DNA of 64,000 bases from Verrucomicrobiota bacterium (lineage in GTDB: Bacteria > Chlamydiota > Chlamydiia > Chlamydiales > Rhabdochlamydiaceae), in assembly GCA_018239715.1 (NCBI GenBank), contig JAFEGW010000003.1, forward strand, positions 1 to 64,000, read 5' to 3'. Made by a program: the position numbers and the translations under genes. The notes under the pieces were generated by a model, which was given only the letters and a program-made list of their open reading frames with translations, ran no database searches and was not told the DNA's origin. The number at the start of each line of letters is the position of its first letter. Position 1 is the stretch's first letter. This document shows positions 18,255 to 26,139 of the stretch, piece by piece.

Positions 18255-18560
18255 TTAGCTCTTTAACTGGGTGTCTATGAGCGCTTTGATATTGCTCAAA
18301 GCTTCAGATATCGCCTGGTTGTCTTCGGCGGTTAAATCGTCGATCTCTTCATCCATCATGACGGAAACGATCAGTTCTAGCTCCCACCATTCTGTTCGGA
18401 ATGTTTCTTTCCATTCTTCATGGATATTCTGCAAAGAATCAAGCAGCTCTTCTAGAGATTGGGTCAGAGCCAGCAAACTTTCTAGCGTGGGCGGAGTTTG
18501 CTCGAAGTGAGCGATGCCTCTCTTCATGAGGAGAAGCTGTTTTTCATTGAAGGGATTCAT
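18255..18560 (-). CDS. candidate immunity protein for the adjacent PAAR-toxin
   Basis: A 101-residue acidic, helical protein (many Glu/Asp, for example MDEEIDDLTAEDNQ) without signal peptide or membrane segment. Its ATG overlaps the stop of the PAAR-like toxin gene by 4 bases (ATGA), so the two are co-translated. Small acidic genes directly after polymorphic toxin genes usually encode the cognate immunity protein that binds and blocks the toxin in the producing cell. No family was recognised. The role is inferred from position, size, charge and overlap. Confidence 0.6.
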   Translation of the reverse strand: MNPFNEKQLLLMKRGIAHFEQTPPTLESLLALTQSLEELLDSLQNIHEEWKETFRTEWWELELIVSVMMDEEIDDLTAEDNQAISEALSNIKALIDTQLKS

Positions 18561-19306
18561 TTGATGACCTTTCTTCCTATTTTGCCATGACCGACGGAGA
18601 CGACACCACCTTTTTCATTGCAGACAACAGTCACATTGTTGGTTTTATCGTAATAGTGCGTCATTGTTTTACCTTTGACAGTAGCTTGAGAGGGCTGGCC
18701 GTGTTTGATGGTATGTTGAGAGACAGAAGAAGGTATTCCTCGATTTTGCATCTGATCTAAAGCATGGCCGCTGTATGAGCGCCCCTCAATATCGGCTCTT
18801 TTATTACGTGTCTGTTGATAGGGTGCGTTCTTATGCTGATCTCTTTTACTGCCGGCCAGAGCCGAGGCGGGCCTCTCGTTGTCTTTTTTCTCAAAATTCG
18901 AATCATTGGCAGCCTGCATGCTGGCAATAGCGACCTCGGCCATCACAGCGGCGGCTCCTGATTCTCCTCCGCCATGTTGAGCCGAGGATTGGCCGGAGGA
19001 AGCAACGGAGAGAAGCCCGCTTTTAGCACATTGCAGCATGCATCCTGAGCCCAGGGCTTTTTTTCCATCGACTTCCAGCGAAGATTGTCCCGGATCCATC
19101 ACGCTGACATTGGGAGGAGCGCAGGGAGCTGGGGCACTCGGGACAAGAAGGCACTGGGCGCCGGGAGGCGGCGGAAACATAAAATTTCCGGTATTGGCAA
19201 TGGCTTTAGAATCCCCTTCCGCAGAAGAAGAGGGAACTGCGATTTTCAGCTTGCTCGTACAGAGGGGACAACTAAACTCTGTTCCGTCAGAAACAAAATC
19301 GCCCAT
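18557..19306 (-). CDS. PAAR-like (DUF4280) protein with C-terminal DUF4258-type toxin domain
   Basis: A 249-residue protein. Residues 1-105 resemble the DUF4280/PAAR-like spike tip: VSDGTEFSCPLC, KLKIAVP, MFPPPPGAQCLL, SAPAPCAPP and KALGSGCMLQC, with the Cys and Gly/Pro pattern of this family. A polar linker (about 106-170) leads to residues 176-249, which look like the DUF4258/BECR-fold toxin domain: SYSGHALDQMQNRGIP, IKHGQ, HYYDKTNNVTVVCNEKGGVVSV. Conserved His181 and Arg189 are plausible active-site residues; related domains act as RNases. PAAR proteins cap the VgrG spike and carry effectors. It begins directly after the vgrG stop and overlaps the presumed immunity gene. Probable role: toxin cargo delivered into neighbouring bacteria. 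Confidence 0.75.
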   Translation of the reverse strand: MGDFVSDGTEFSCPLCTSKLKIAVPSSSAEGDSKAIANTGNFMFPPPPGAQCLLVPSAPAPCAPPNVSVMDPGQSSLEVDGKKALGSGCMLQCAKSGLLSVASSGQSSAQHGGGESGAAAVMAEVAIASMQAANDSNFEKKDNERPASALAGSKRDQHKNAPYQQTRNKRADIEGRSYSGHALDQMQNRGIPSSVSQHTIKHGQPSQATVKGKTMTHYYDKTNNVTVVCNEKGGVVSVGHGKIGRKVIK

Positions 19307-21253
19307 TTAATTTGCCTTAAATTTTTTAGCCGTCGTTAAGGGTGCATCGATAATGTGTTTACTGCCTGCTTTGGAAGTGAGTGTTTTCTGAGCCTCGATC
19401 GTGCCTTCCTCACATTTGACCATAAACTTCTTGGTTTCAATAGAAACGGTATCGGAAGTTTGAGTGATGGTCGTCTTTCCACTTTTCCCTTCGGAGGTCA
19501 GGACATTCCCTGCAGGGGTCAGGGCAAATTGCTGAGTGGATCCTTGATCATCATCCTTGACCGTGATCGTCACCCCTAAGGGCTTCCGGTTGATCTCAAT
19601 GGCAGAAAGGGTTTTTCCTTTCTCGATAACAGTAATGAGAATTTTTTGTTCCTGTACTTCAATCAGTTGCTTTTGCTCTGCAGAGGTGGAGTGTTCGAAG
19701 GTATATGTCGACTCTTTTCCCTTAAATTCATGTTTTTGCCGGACGTATTTGTCTTTACCATTAGAGGCCAGTACTGTTTGCTGGATTTGAGTATCGGGAG
19801 AAGGTTGAGTGAGGTCGGTGAACTCCACTACTTCGACGATTTTAGCGGCTTGAAAATACATATCGAGCCTGACGCCGAGATTTTTGGTGTGAGGAAGATG
19901 ATTTCGACCGGATGTGCCGTCGGGAGTGAAAGGGACCAGGACTTTTTTATCTTTCCCAGCGCGGGGAATCACGACTTGGTACATTCCCAGCGGGGATTTT
20001 TCATTTTTGACAATATTATACGTGGTTTGTTCTTTGTCTCCGATTTCGGAAAAAATCTTACCGATCGTGGAGAAAGGATAGACAGGGTCTTTAAACGCGG
20101 GACGCGAGACAAACGGCTCATCTTTAGATTCGGCTGTGAGGGAGACTTCTAAACGGAAGGGTTGGACGTTTTTTTGAATCCCATCGGAAACGACCGTTTT
20201 CGTTGCTTCAAAGGAGACATCCCTAATCCGAAAGGTCTGGTCCTTGACCTCGGGATCTTCACTCCAATCACCGCCGAGTTTTTCTTCACCTTTAATTGCA
20301 ATCAATACACCCGGCAGGATGTGGCTTAAACCAAAAGTTTCAGTAAACCTGGCGAGGCTGAATTGAATCAGGGGCTTGTCAAGAGTGGCAGCAGAATGAG
20401 AAGCTTGAGTCAGCCTCTCAGGATAAAGAGGGTAGTTCGCATCGTCAAAGAAATCATCCCGCACGGACTTAAAACCCTCCGGGTTCTCTTCATCTTGGAA
20501 ATCTTCAGACTCCGTTGAGAGTTTAATGGTTCTAGTATGATGACGCTTCGGCTCGGGAGGGCGGCAGCTGGGAAATCTCGTCTCCCATTCCGGAACCGCG
20601 ACAGGCTCGCCCTCTTCATTTTTCTTTCCTAGAATCGAATAGTCGTGTTCCTTGTAATTGTATTGAAAGACCCCTCCTGCCTGCTCTAGGTACCACATGA
20701 GGAAGGAATAAAAACTCACCTGTTTTTTTTGAGTCAGCGAGAAGGCGATAATCGGGCTCACCTCGTCCAAGACTTCCCAATCATATTTTAGGGAAACCAG
20801 AGGATTTTTCTCCGCATCGATCACATTTTTCATGGTCTCATCGACAAAAATACGCGTAGGAAAATGTACATTCCAACTGCGGTGGGCAGGATCGGTAAAA
20901 CGGATTTTAAAATGGCGAACTTTCTTTTTTTGAATTCCCTTAGGCCGCGGCTCGTAATCTCGTTCGTAAACGATCCCTTTAATCTCCAACAAAGGGGTGC
21001 TCTCTTTAGTGGATGCGAAAGTCAATGCAGCCTTCATCATCTTTTTTTGAGTGAAAAGCTGGCTCATCTCCTCTTGATCAAATGTCGTGAAATGCATCTC
21101 TGCGTCAAAGCCATAATTATGCAGATGAAGTTTGACTTTCTCGATATTGTTTGAAAAAACTTCTGCCTTTTTACCCGCAGCTTCCAAAGCGAGCTTGACC
21201 TGGAGGTCTTGGAAAAAACTGAAGGTTTTTTCTTCCTCGGGAGCTTTGCTCAT
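19307..21253 (-). CDS. vgrG: VgrG/TssI-like type VI spike protein
   Basis: A 648-residue protein that forms the membrane-puncturing spike on the secreted tube. The N-terminal half follows the gp27-like layout, with an ITF-like early strand (HLHNYGFDAEMHFTTF), a central PLYPERLTQASHS segment and a region near residue 200 reading SFYSFLMWYLEQAGGVFQYNY, the place where VgrGs have the ..FL.RLL.EEGI.YYF motif. The C-terminal third is repetitive and beta-rich (KGKTLSAIEINRK, TTITQTSDTVSIETKKF), matching a gp5-like beta-helix needle. There is no extra C-terminal effector domain. The start overlaps the tssE stop by 4 bases; the PAAR-toxin gene follows without a gap. Confidence 0.8.
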   Translation of the reverse strand: MSKAPEEEKTFSFFQDLQVKLALEAAGKKAEVFSNNIEKVKLHLHNYGFDAEMHFTTFDQEEMSQLFTQKKMMKAALTFASTKESTPLLEIKGIVYERDYEPRPKGIQKKKVRHFKIRFTDPAHRSWNVHFPTRIFVDETMKNVIDAEKNPLVSLKYDWEVLDEVSPIIAFSLTQKKQVSFYSFLMWYLEQAGGVFQYNYKEHDYSILGKKNEEGEPVAVPEWETRFPSCRPPEPKRHHTRTIKLSTESEDFQDEENPEGFKSVRDDFFDDANYPLYPERLTQASHSAATLDKPLIQFSLARFTETFGLSHILPGVLIAIKGEEKLGGDWSEDPEVKDQTFRIRDVSFEATKTVVSDGIQKNVQPFRLEVSLTAESKDEPFVSRPAFKDPVYPFSTIGKIFSEIGDKEQTTYNIVKNEKSPLGMYQVVIPRAGKDKKVLVPFTPDGTSGRNHLPHTKNLGVRLDMYFQAAKIVEVVEFTDLTQPSPDTQIQQTVLASNGKDKYVRQKHEFKGKESTYTFEHSTSAEQKQLIEVQEQKILITVIEKGKTLSAIEINRKPLGVTITVKDDDQGSTQQFALTPAGNVLTSEGKSGKTTITQTSDTVSIETKKFMVKCEEGTIEAQKTLTSKAGSKHIIDAPLTTAKKFKAN

Positions 21254-21618
21254 ACTTCCACCTCAACTTGGATGGGGTTTGGGGACTGTCTAAAGCCTAT
21301 ATAGAACGAATGGAATTTGCCTCCTAAGTAGCAGTTGATCTGCAGCCTGAGATTAAAAATGCTCTTACTGTCTATAACTTGGATGTCGATGAGCTTGATC
21401 CTTTTCTCAAAGGCCTCGATATTGTATTTAACGTCGTCGATAATTTCGGCGATAACATCACTTCGAGACTTGCTGCTGCAGTAAGTTTTCATGCCAAGCC
21501 CTTTTTGCCAGGCCCCGAACGTTTGCTTGGTGTTCAAAAGAGCCATCAGGTGATGGACCACCTCTTTCTCCAGCTCCTTCTTATGACCCTCTTTGCGAAA
21601 CTTGTTGAGCAATCCCAT
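21250..21618 (-). CDS. tssE: TssE-like baseplate protein (gp25 family)
   Basis: A 122-residue protein of the phage T4 gp25/TssE family, a baseplate part that starts sheath polymerisation. Visible family features are an early helix ending in LMALLNTKQTFGAWQKGLGM, matching LLNTR-x-G......YGL, then DDVKYNIEAFEKRIKLIDIQV, matching I..I..FEPRL..v.V, and beta strands NLRLQINCYLGG at the end. It lies between tssK (0 bases after the tssK stop) and vgrG (4-base overlap). Length is normal for the family. Confidence 0.82.
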   Translation of the reverse strand: MGLLNKFRKEGHKKELEKEVVHHLMALLNTKQTFGAWQKGLGMKTYCSSKSRSDVIAEIIDDVKYNIEAFEKRIKLIDIQVIDSKSIFNLRLQINCYLGGKFHSFYIGFRQSPNPIQVEVEV

Positions 21619-22854
21619 TTATCTCCAATAAAGGAATGCCTGAATATCCTTTGTATCGTCTTTACAGTTAAAAGCGAGCCTTCCATCTTTCAAAGCATGT
21701 CCCCATTCAATATCCCGCTCGACGCTGTAGATATTGGCTCTCTTTGAGAAACTATGATTGAAAGGAGCCCTCTCGAGACGGATCAGAGAGATCCCTTGAA
21801 CCCCAAAGATAATCGTATTCATCAGGCGGGAATAAGCTGCCAGTTTAATCCCCTCAATATTGGGGTTGCCGGTGATCTCCACTTTTTGCAGGATAAGGTA
21901 AACTTCTTTCGCATCTTGCAACTCTTGAGGGAGTTTTTCGGAAACGTAGCAGTGATCCCGTTTTTCAAATTGCAAACGGGAGATATTGTGATCGCCGATA
22001 TCGTCGATTTTCAGCGATTCCATCAGCTTCATAAAGAGGGGGCCTAATTTTTCATGCTGATAGGGAATCATCTTAAAATTCGTTTTATCGTTGTAGAGGA
22101 TCGCTACCGTGTCGAGATAGTGGCTAAACGCCTCGTAGAAAAAATAAGGATGAGAGCAGATTTGCTGCTCGATATTGATGACGAAACGGCGCATTTTAGC
22201 GATTTCGAGAAGGCACAGCTTCGTCTCGAGGGTATGCCCCTCGAAGCTATGGCCGGTTGTCGATTCCAGCTCGAGAGAGCTTTGAAATTGTTCAAGGCGA
22301 GTTTTAAGCTCGATCATCCCCTTGGTTAAAAAGGGAGTCCCATAGATGGAAAGTAAAGGGGGAATGTAATCTTCGCAAAGGTGCCAGCGGTTTTCTAAGT
22401 CTGTTTCAAACTCGGCGAGTTTCATCACTGATTTCACCGAATGGGCATTGCTTTCGACGGACAACTCTAATTGGTTGACGACATAGACAATTTTGTCGTA
22501 CTCCGTGCCTGAATCTAAATACTCTTCTTCCTCATTGGTCGAGGAAAGAAGATGAACGTAGACGCTGAGCCGGGTTTTTCCAATTTTATTTAAATCGAGG
22601 GAATTGATCATCCCGTTAGAGGGAATATCTACGAGCTGCCCTGAAGGGAAAATCAGCGTGAGTTTGCTAATGGAAATGATGCCTTGAGCAATCAAGGCAT
22701 CATCCCATTTTAAAGAGCCCACTCCGTAGAAAGGAAGGCCAATGTGCTTAAAATGCAGGCTGGTGTGGGCCAGCAAAGAGTCTTCTTGAGAAACCAGATG
22801 TCGAGGTAGGAGCGGTTGTCCGACTTGCCAAGAGACTCTTTTTAACTGCTGCAC
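21619..22854 (-). CDS. tssK: TssK baseplate protein
   Basis: A 411-residue protein. TssK links the baseplate to the membrane complex and belongs to the phage receptor-binding-protein fold. The N-terminus reads VSWQVGQPLLPRHLVSQED, the family form of W..G..l.PqHfq..D, followed by GLPFYGVGSLKWDDALIAQG and LTLIFPSGQLVD, also TssK signatures. The start codon is GTG at 22854, 3 bases after the stop of the preceding gene. Length is close to the usual 440. tssE follows directly. Call is firm on the N-terminal motif series. Confidence 0.88.
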   Translation of the reverse strand: MQQLKRVSWQVGQPLLPRHLVSQEDSLLAHTSLHFKHIGLPFYGVGSLKWDDALIAQGIISISKLTLIFPSGQLVDIPSNGMINSLDLNKIGKTRLSVYVHLLSSTNEEEEYLDSGTEYDKIVYVVNQLELSVESNAHSVKSVMKLAEFETDLENRWHLCEDYIPPLLSIYGTPFLTKGMIELKTRLEQFQSSLELESTTGHSFEGHTLETKLCLLEIAKMRRFVINIEQQICSHPYFFYEAFSHYLDTVAILYNDKTNFKMIPYQHEKLGPLFMKLMESLKIDDIGDHNISRLQFEKRDHCYVSEKLPQELQDAKEVYLILQKVEITGNPNIEGIKLAAYSRLMNTIIFGVQGISLIRLERAPFNHSFSKRANIYSVERDIEWGHALKDGRLAFNCKDDTKDIQAFLYWR

Positions 22855-22857
22855 GAA

Positions 22858-23427
22858 TTATGCCTTAGCCTTTTGGCCAAACTTAAAGGCCTTTTTTCGA
22901 TCTGCGCTATAAGCAATGTGCAAAAGTTCGTCTTTCTTATCACTTCCGATAATATAAAGTTCGAACTTATGGTTCCTAATTTGCCGATAGTCTGATTCGA
23001 CTTCATCATGGGCAATGGAGCGGCGCTCTTCGGAGAGTCGCGCTTCAATAGCTTTGCCGTCTGTATGGAAGCATTTGTAATACTTCTCGGTCTCATCATC
23101 ATATCTGTAAACGTCGAGCTCGAATTCGCATTCGGCCGTTTTATCATGAGCATTCACGACATCGTTGTATATGCCTTGATTTTTTGCCGATAATCGACCT
23201 TCGACGGTCAAAAGCCCACCGGGTTTTGTATCCCATTCTAGAAAAGTCACCATTCCACAGAGAGGAACCCTATTAGCAGGATCCATGGGATCGACTAAGT
23301 TGAAGTCCGCCTTCAGTTCTTCGCCGCCAATTTTTAATTTTTTGAAATGACCGACTAAACGACGGTTGTCATGCTTAAAGTTAGCAATATCTTCTATTTT
23401 TGGTTCTGCTTGAAAGTTTGCTGTCAT
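22858..23427 (-). CDS. candidate Hcp/TssD-like tube protein
   Basis: A 189-residue soluble protein without signal peptide, rich in predicted beta strands (GGEELKADFNLVDP, VTFLEWDTKPGGLLTVEGRL, CEFELDVYRYDDE, FELYIIGSD). It is placed between tssC and tssK, and no other Hcp candidate exists in the window. The ribosome site AAAGGAGA is the best in this operon, which suits a highly produced tube subunit. Direct Hcp sequence motifs were not recognised. Hcp is usually about 160 residues. The assignment is therefore from position, strand content and translation signal; a tube adaptor or another baseplate-linked protein is the alternative. Confidence 0.5.
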   Translation of the reverse strand: MTANFQAEPKIEDIANFKHDNRRLVGHFKKLKIGGEELKADFNLVDPMDPANRVPLCGMVTFLEWDTKPGGLLTVEGRLSAKNQGIYNDVVNAHDKTAECEFELDVYRYDDETEKYYKCFHTDGKAIEARLSEERRSIAHDEVESDYRQIRNHKFELYIIGSDKKDELLHIAYSADRKKAFKFGQKAKA

Positions 23428-23463
23428 AGCAATCTCCTTTGTATTTTTTTTAAAATATCCTCA

Positions 23464-24966
23464 TTAGCCCAGTCGAGATTCCAGTCGAAGCTCGACATCC
23501 AGTCCTTCCATCTGGAGATGGGGCAAAACACTGATAGCGCAGTCATACCAGCCAATTTTTCCTTCTTTCTCTACGACCGAAATACTCGCTGCTTTAAACG
23601 GGTATCTTCGGAGCGTAATATCATCCGGATTCACAGTAGCTGTGACATAGTCCTTGATCCAACGGTTCAACACATCCTCAATGTAAGGAGCATTCGCTGT
23701 AGAACCTATATTGTCCCGAGCAATGCTCTTCACATAGTGTGCAATACGGGTGATGGAGAATGTATAAGGGAGATTGCAAGCCAGCTGCGCATTCTCGGAA
23801 TCTTTAGGATCTTTGAACTTTTTGGGGCGCTTGAGCGACTGGGCGCTAAAGAAGCAGGCATCGGCAGTTCCTTTTTTATAGATCAAAGGTATAAAGCCGC
23901 TATTTGCAAATTCTAGCTCCCTAAAGTCGGGGATCGCCATCTGCACAGGGATTTTAATCTCATCTTCACCCCGAATATTGAACGTATGGACGGGAAGACC
24001 AGTCACTAAACCGCCGGCCTTAGGCCCTCGCAGATATTGGCACCAGCCTGAAGTTTCAAAGGAGCGCACCAGGTTTTGAGCAAACAAAACCGCGGCATTT
24101 CCCCAGAGATATTTTTGATTGTCATCTCCCCACGTGTATTCAATGAAATTGAACTCTCCACAAGGATTGCTGATAGGATGCCATGGAAGCCGTGAAATAT
24201 AGGAAGGAAGGCAAAGACCAATGTAAGCGGCCTCTTCTGAATCCCTAAGCGCATTAAAGGCGCCGTATTTAGGATGATCCAGCAGGCCTTCTAGTGTTTT
24301 AATTGAGGCGAGCTCTTCGATCGTATCGCAACCAAAGAACTTGGGAGACACTGAACTAATGAAAGGAGCGTGGCTAGCGTTAGCGACTTTCCCCATCATT
24401 TTGAGCCATTTGAGATCGGCAGGCGTATGCTCGAACTCATAGAGCCCGACAATCGCTCCGTAAGGCTTTCCGCCATACTGATCGTATTCTTTAAAGTACA
24501 TCTTACGGAAGAAAGCCGAGCCGGTAAAATCAATTGAATTGTTATTGAAGTCTTCGGCTAACTCTTCCTTGGAGACATCGAGAATGTCGATCATGATATT
24601 GGCCCGGAAATTTGTTTTCTCGAGCAGATTGAAGATGCCCCTCCAGGTCGATTCCAATTGTTGAAATTGAGGATGGTGGATCACTTCATTGATCTGATCA
24701 TTGATCATCTTATTGGTTCTAGCAATGAGCTCTTGAATTTTTCCTCGATCGAAGAATCCATCGCCTTGTTCAATATTAGCGACTAAAACCCCTAGCGAAG
24801 AAAGAAAGCGGGCTTGGTTAGAGACTTTTTCATTGACTTTCGAAAAATCTTGGCTGATCACGGGAGGCGCAGTCTCTTCCCGCGGCCCCATTTTCATACT
24901 TTGCAAAAATAGATCGAGTGAAATTTCTTCCGGCTTATCAATCACTGCAGTTTGGTCTTTTTTCAC
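23464..24966 (-). CDS. tssC: TssC sheath large subunit
   Basis: A 500-residue protein; with TssB it builds the contractile sheath. Family hallmarks are present: INEVIHHPQFQQLESTWRG (the ILHHPdFQ.LE.sWRGL motif) near residue 100, then a region with GKPYGAIVGLYEFEH, and LAS..TLEGLLDHPKY. The C-terminal half has LPWHPISNPCGEFNFIEYTWGDD, WGNAAVLFAQNL and NSGFIPLIYKKGTADACFF. The GTG start overlaps the tssB stop by 4 bases (GTGA), the usual coupling of the two sheath genes. Length matches the family. Confidence 0.93.
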   Translation of the reverse strand: MKKDQTAVIDKPEEISLDLFLQSMKMGPREETAPPVISQDFSKVNEKVSNQARFLSSLGVLVANIEQGDGFFDRGKIQELIARTNKMINDQINEVIHHPQFQQLESTWRGIFNLLEKTNFRANIMIDILDVSKEELAEDFNNNSIDFTGSAFFRKMYFKEYDQYGGKPYGAIVGLYEFEHTPADLKWLKMMGKVANASHAPFISSVSPKFFGCDTIEELASIKTLEGLLDHPKYGAFNALRDSEEAAYIGLCLPSYISRLPWHPISNPCGEFNFIEYTWGDDNQKYLWGNAAVLFAQNLVRSFETSGWCQYLRGPKAGGLVTGLPVHTFNIRGEDEIKIPVQMAIPDFRELEFANSGFIPLIYKKGTADACFFSAQSLKRPKKFKDPKDSENAQLACNLPYTFSITRIAHYVKSIARDNIGSTANAPYIEDVLNRWIKDYVTATVNPDDITLRRYPFKAASISVVEKEGKIGWYDCAISVLPHLQMEGLDVELRLESRLG

Positions 24967-25511
24967 TGGCTATCCTTTTGTTCTTCCGATTTATTGAAAC
25001 CTATTTCTGCCTGGGGCAGCGTCGGTGCAAACGTCTTCAATTCTTCCTTGATCTTCTCTAAAGCTGCGGGATTTGCATAAAGCTTATTGAGAAGCTGGGC
25101 AAATTCTTTCTTATTAGCGATATTGGATTGAATCTCCTCGAGGAGCTTTTTGAAGAGGAGCAGAGATTGGATTTCAGGTACTTGCTTTGCAATTTCGTGT
25201 GGAGAGAAGGAATCAATACCCGTAATCGCGAGATTGACGTTGAGATCTTGCGATTCCGCACTCACTTTGTTCGGAACCACGATATTTAAGGTGATGCCCA
25301 TGTCCTTCAACACGTCGCTGGTATTCGATCCATTGAGATTTCGAGGAGATCTTTCATCTAAATCTTTTTGACGGTCTTTAGATGTACCGAGTGAAAGATC
25401 TGCGGGGATCATCATGCGAAAGGGCAGATCTACTACTGCAGGTTCGCCGTTTACTTCTGTCTTATAGGTTAACGTAATCCTAGACTTCGGGATTTCGTCT
25501 TGTACTGCCAT
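24963..25511 (-). CDS. tssB: TssB sheath small subunit
   Basis: A 182-residue protein that pairs with TssC to form the sheath. Motifs are ITLTYKTEVNGEPAVVDLPFRMMIPADLS near the start (the V-x-i-xYd......kkelPfvigVlaDlsg region), ERSPRNLNGSN, and FSPHEIAKQVPEIQSLLLFKKLL (the f.P..va.qvp.L..Ll..R..L motif). Cytoplasmic. The stop overlaps the tssC start by 4 bases. The ribosome site GGAGAG is about 7 bases upstream. Length is slightly above the usual 165-170. Confidence 0.92.
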   Translation of the reverse strand: MAVQDEIPKSRITLTYKTEVNGEPAVVDLPFRMMIPADLSLGTSKDRQKDLDERSPRNLNGSNTSDVLKDMGITLNIVVPNKVSAESQDLNVNLAITGIDSFSPHEIAKQVPEIQSLLLFKKLLEEIQSNIANKKEFAQLLNKLYANPAALEKIKEELKTFAPTLPQAEIGFNKSEEQKDSQ

Positions 25512-25695
25512 GAGCCACTCTCCTCGTGCTTTTTAAGAAAGATCTAATTTGTATCAAAAAGTCATAAGCAAATTTATCCCAGGCCTATATTTTTATCTAC
25601 AACAATCTCAAAATGAAAATCAGTTTCATTTTTGGACGCTTGCAACTGTTAAGAAAGAAAAGAAATGGATAGAATTGTACAGCTTTGTGCTGCAA
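25512..25695. other. gap between small helical gene and tssB
   Basis: An AT-rich stretch of 184 bases with no convincing gene. It may hold a promoter for tssB, but no clean -35/-10 pair was seen. Confidence 0.4.
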
Positions 25696-26022
25696 TTAGC
25701 TCGTTTTCTTGAAAGTCTCGAGATCGGTATTGAGCTGTTGATAAGTCTGAGGATTATCGTTCGCGATAAAATTTTGATAATCTTTGTCAAATTGCTGAAG
25801 TTGTTTTGCAGATTCTTTTTTGATCGCTGATCGAATCGTTTCATGGATCACCTGCTGGCATTTGTCCATGACATCTTTGAATTTATTTTTCTGGGCCTGG
25901 ATTTGAGATTTTTCATAGGCAGCGAGGCTTTGCTGGAAAAGATTGACGGCTTCATTGAAGTCTTGTTTGTAAATCTCTCGATCCTTCGGCGATATCGAAC
26001 TATCCCCAATCTGATCTGTCAT
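25696..26022 (-). CDS. hypothetical small helical protein upstream of tssB
   Basis: A 108-residue, Gln/Lys-rich, almost wholly helical protein (FNEAVNLFQQSLAAYEKSQ, QQFDKDYQNF) with no signal peptide or membrane segment. An AGAGG element precedes the ATG. It is read in the same direction as tssB, 184 bases upstream, and may be the first gene of that operon. It resembles small chaperone- or adaptor-like helical proteins by composition only; no family was recognised. Confidence 0.62.
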   Translation of the reverse strand: MTDQIGDSSISPKDREIYKQDFNEAVNLFQQSLAAYEKSQIQAQKNKFKDVMDKCQQVIHETIRSAIKKESAKQLQQFDKDYQNFIANDNPQTYQQLNTDLETFKKTS

Positions 26023-26139
26023 ACTCGAACCTCTTGCTACTCTCTATATATTTTCCCCAGCTGTTTTTATCCACTACAGAAATGATGCTTTAAATTTTTT
26101 ATCCAATCGCTTACAAATGATTTCAAAACTAAGGTGTTT

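Noticed and set aside
23371-23916. 181-codon plus-strand frame opposite tssC and the candidate tube gene
   Set aside because: Shadow of two better-supported genes; composition is that of a reversed reading.
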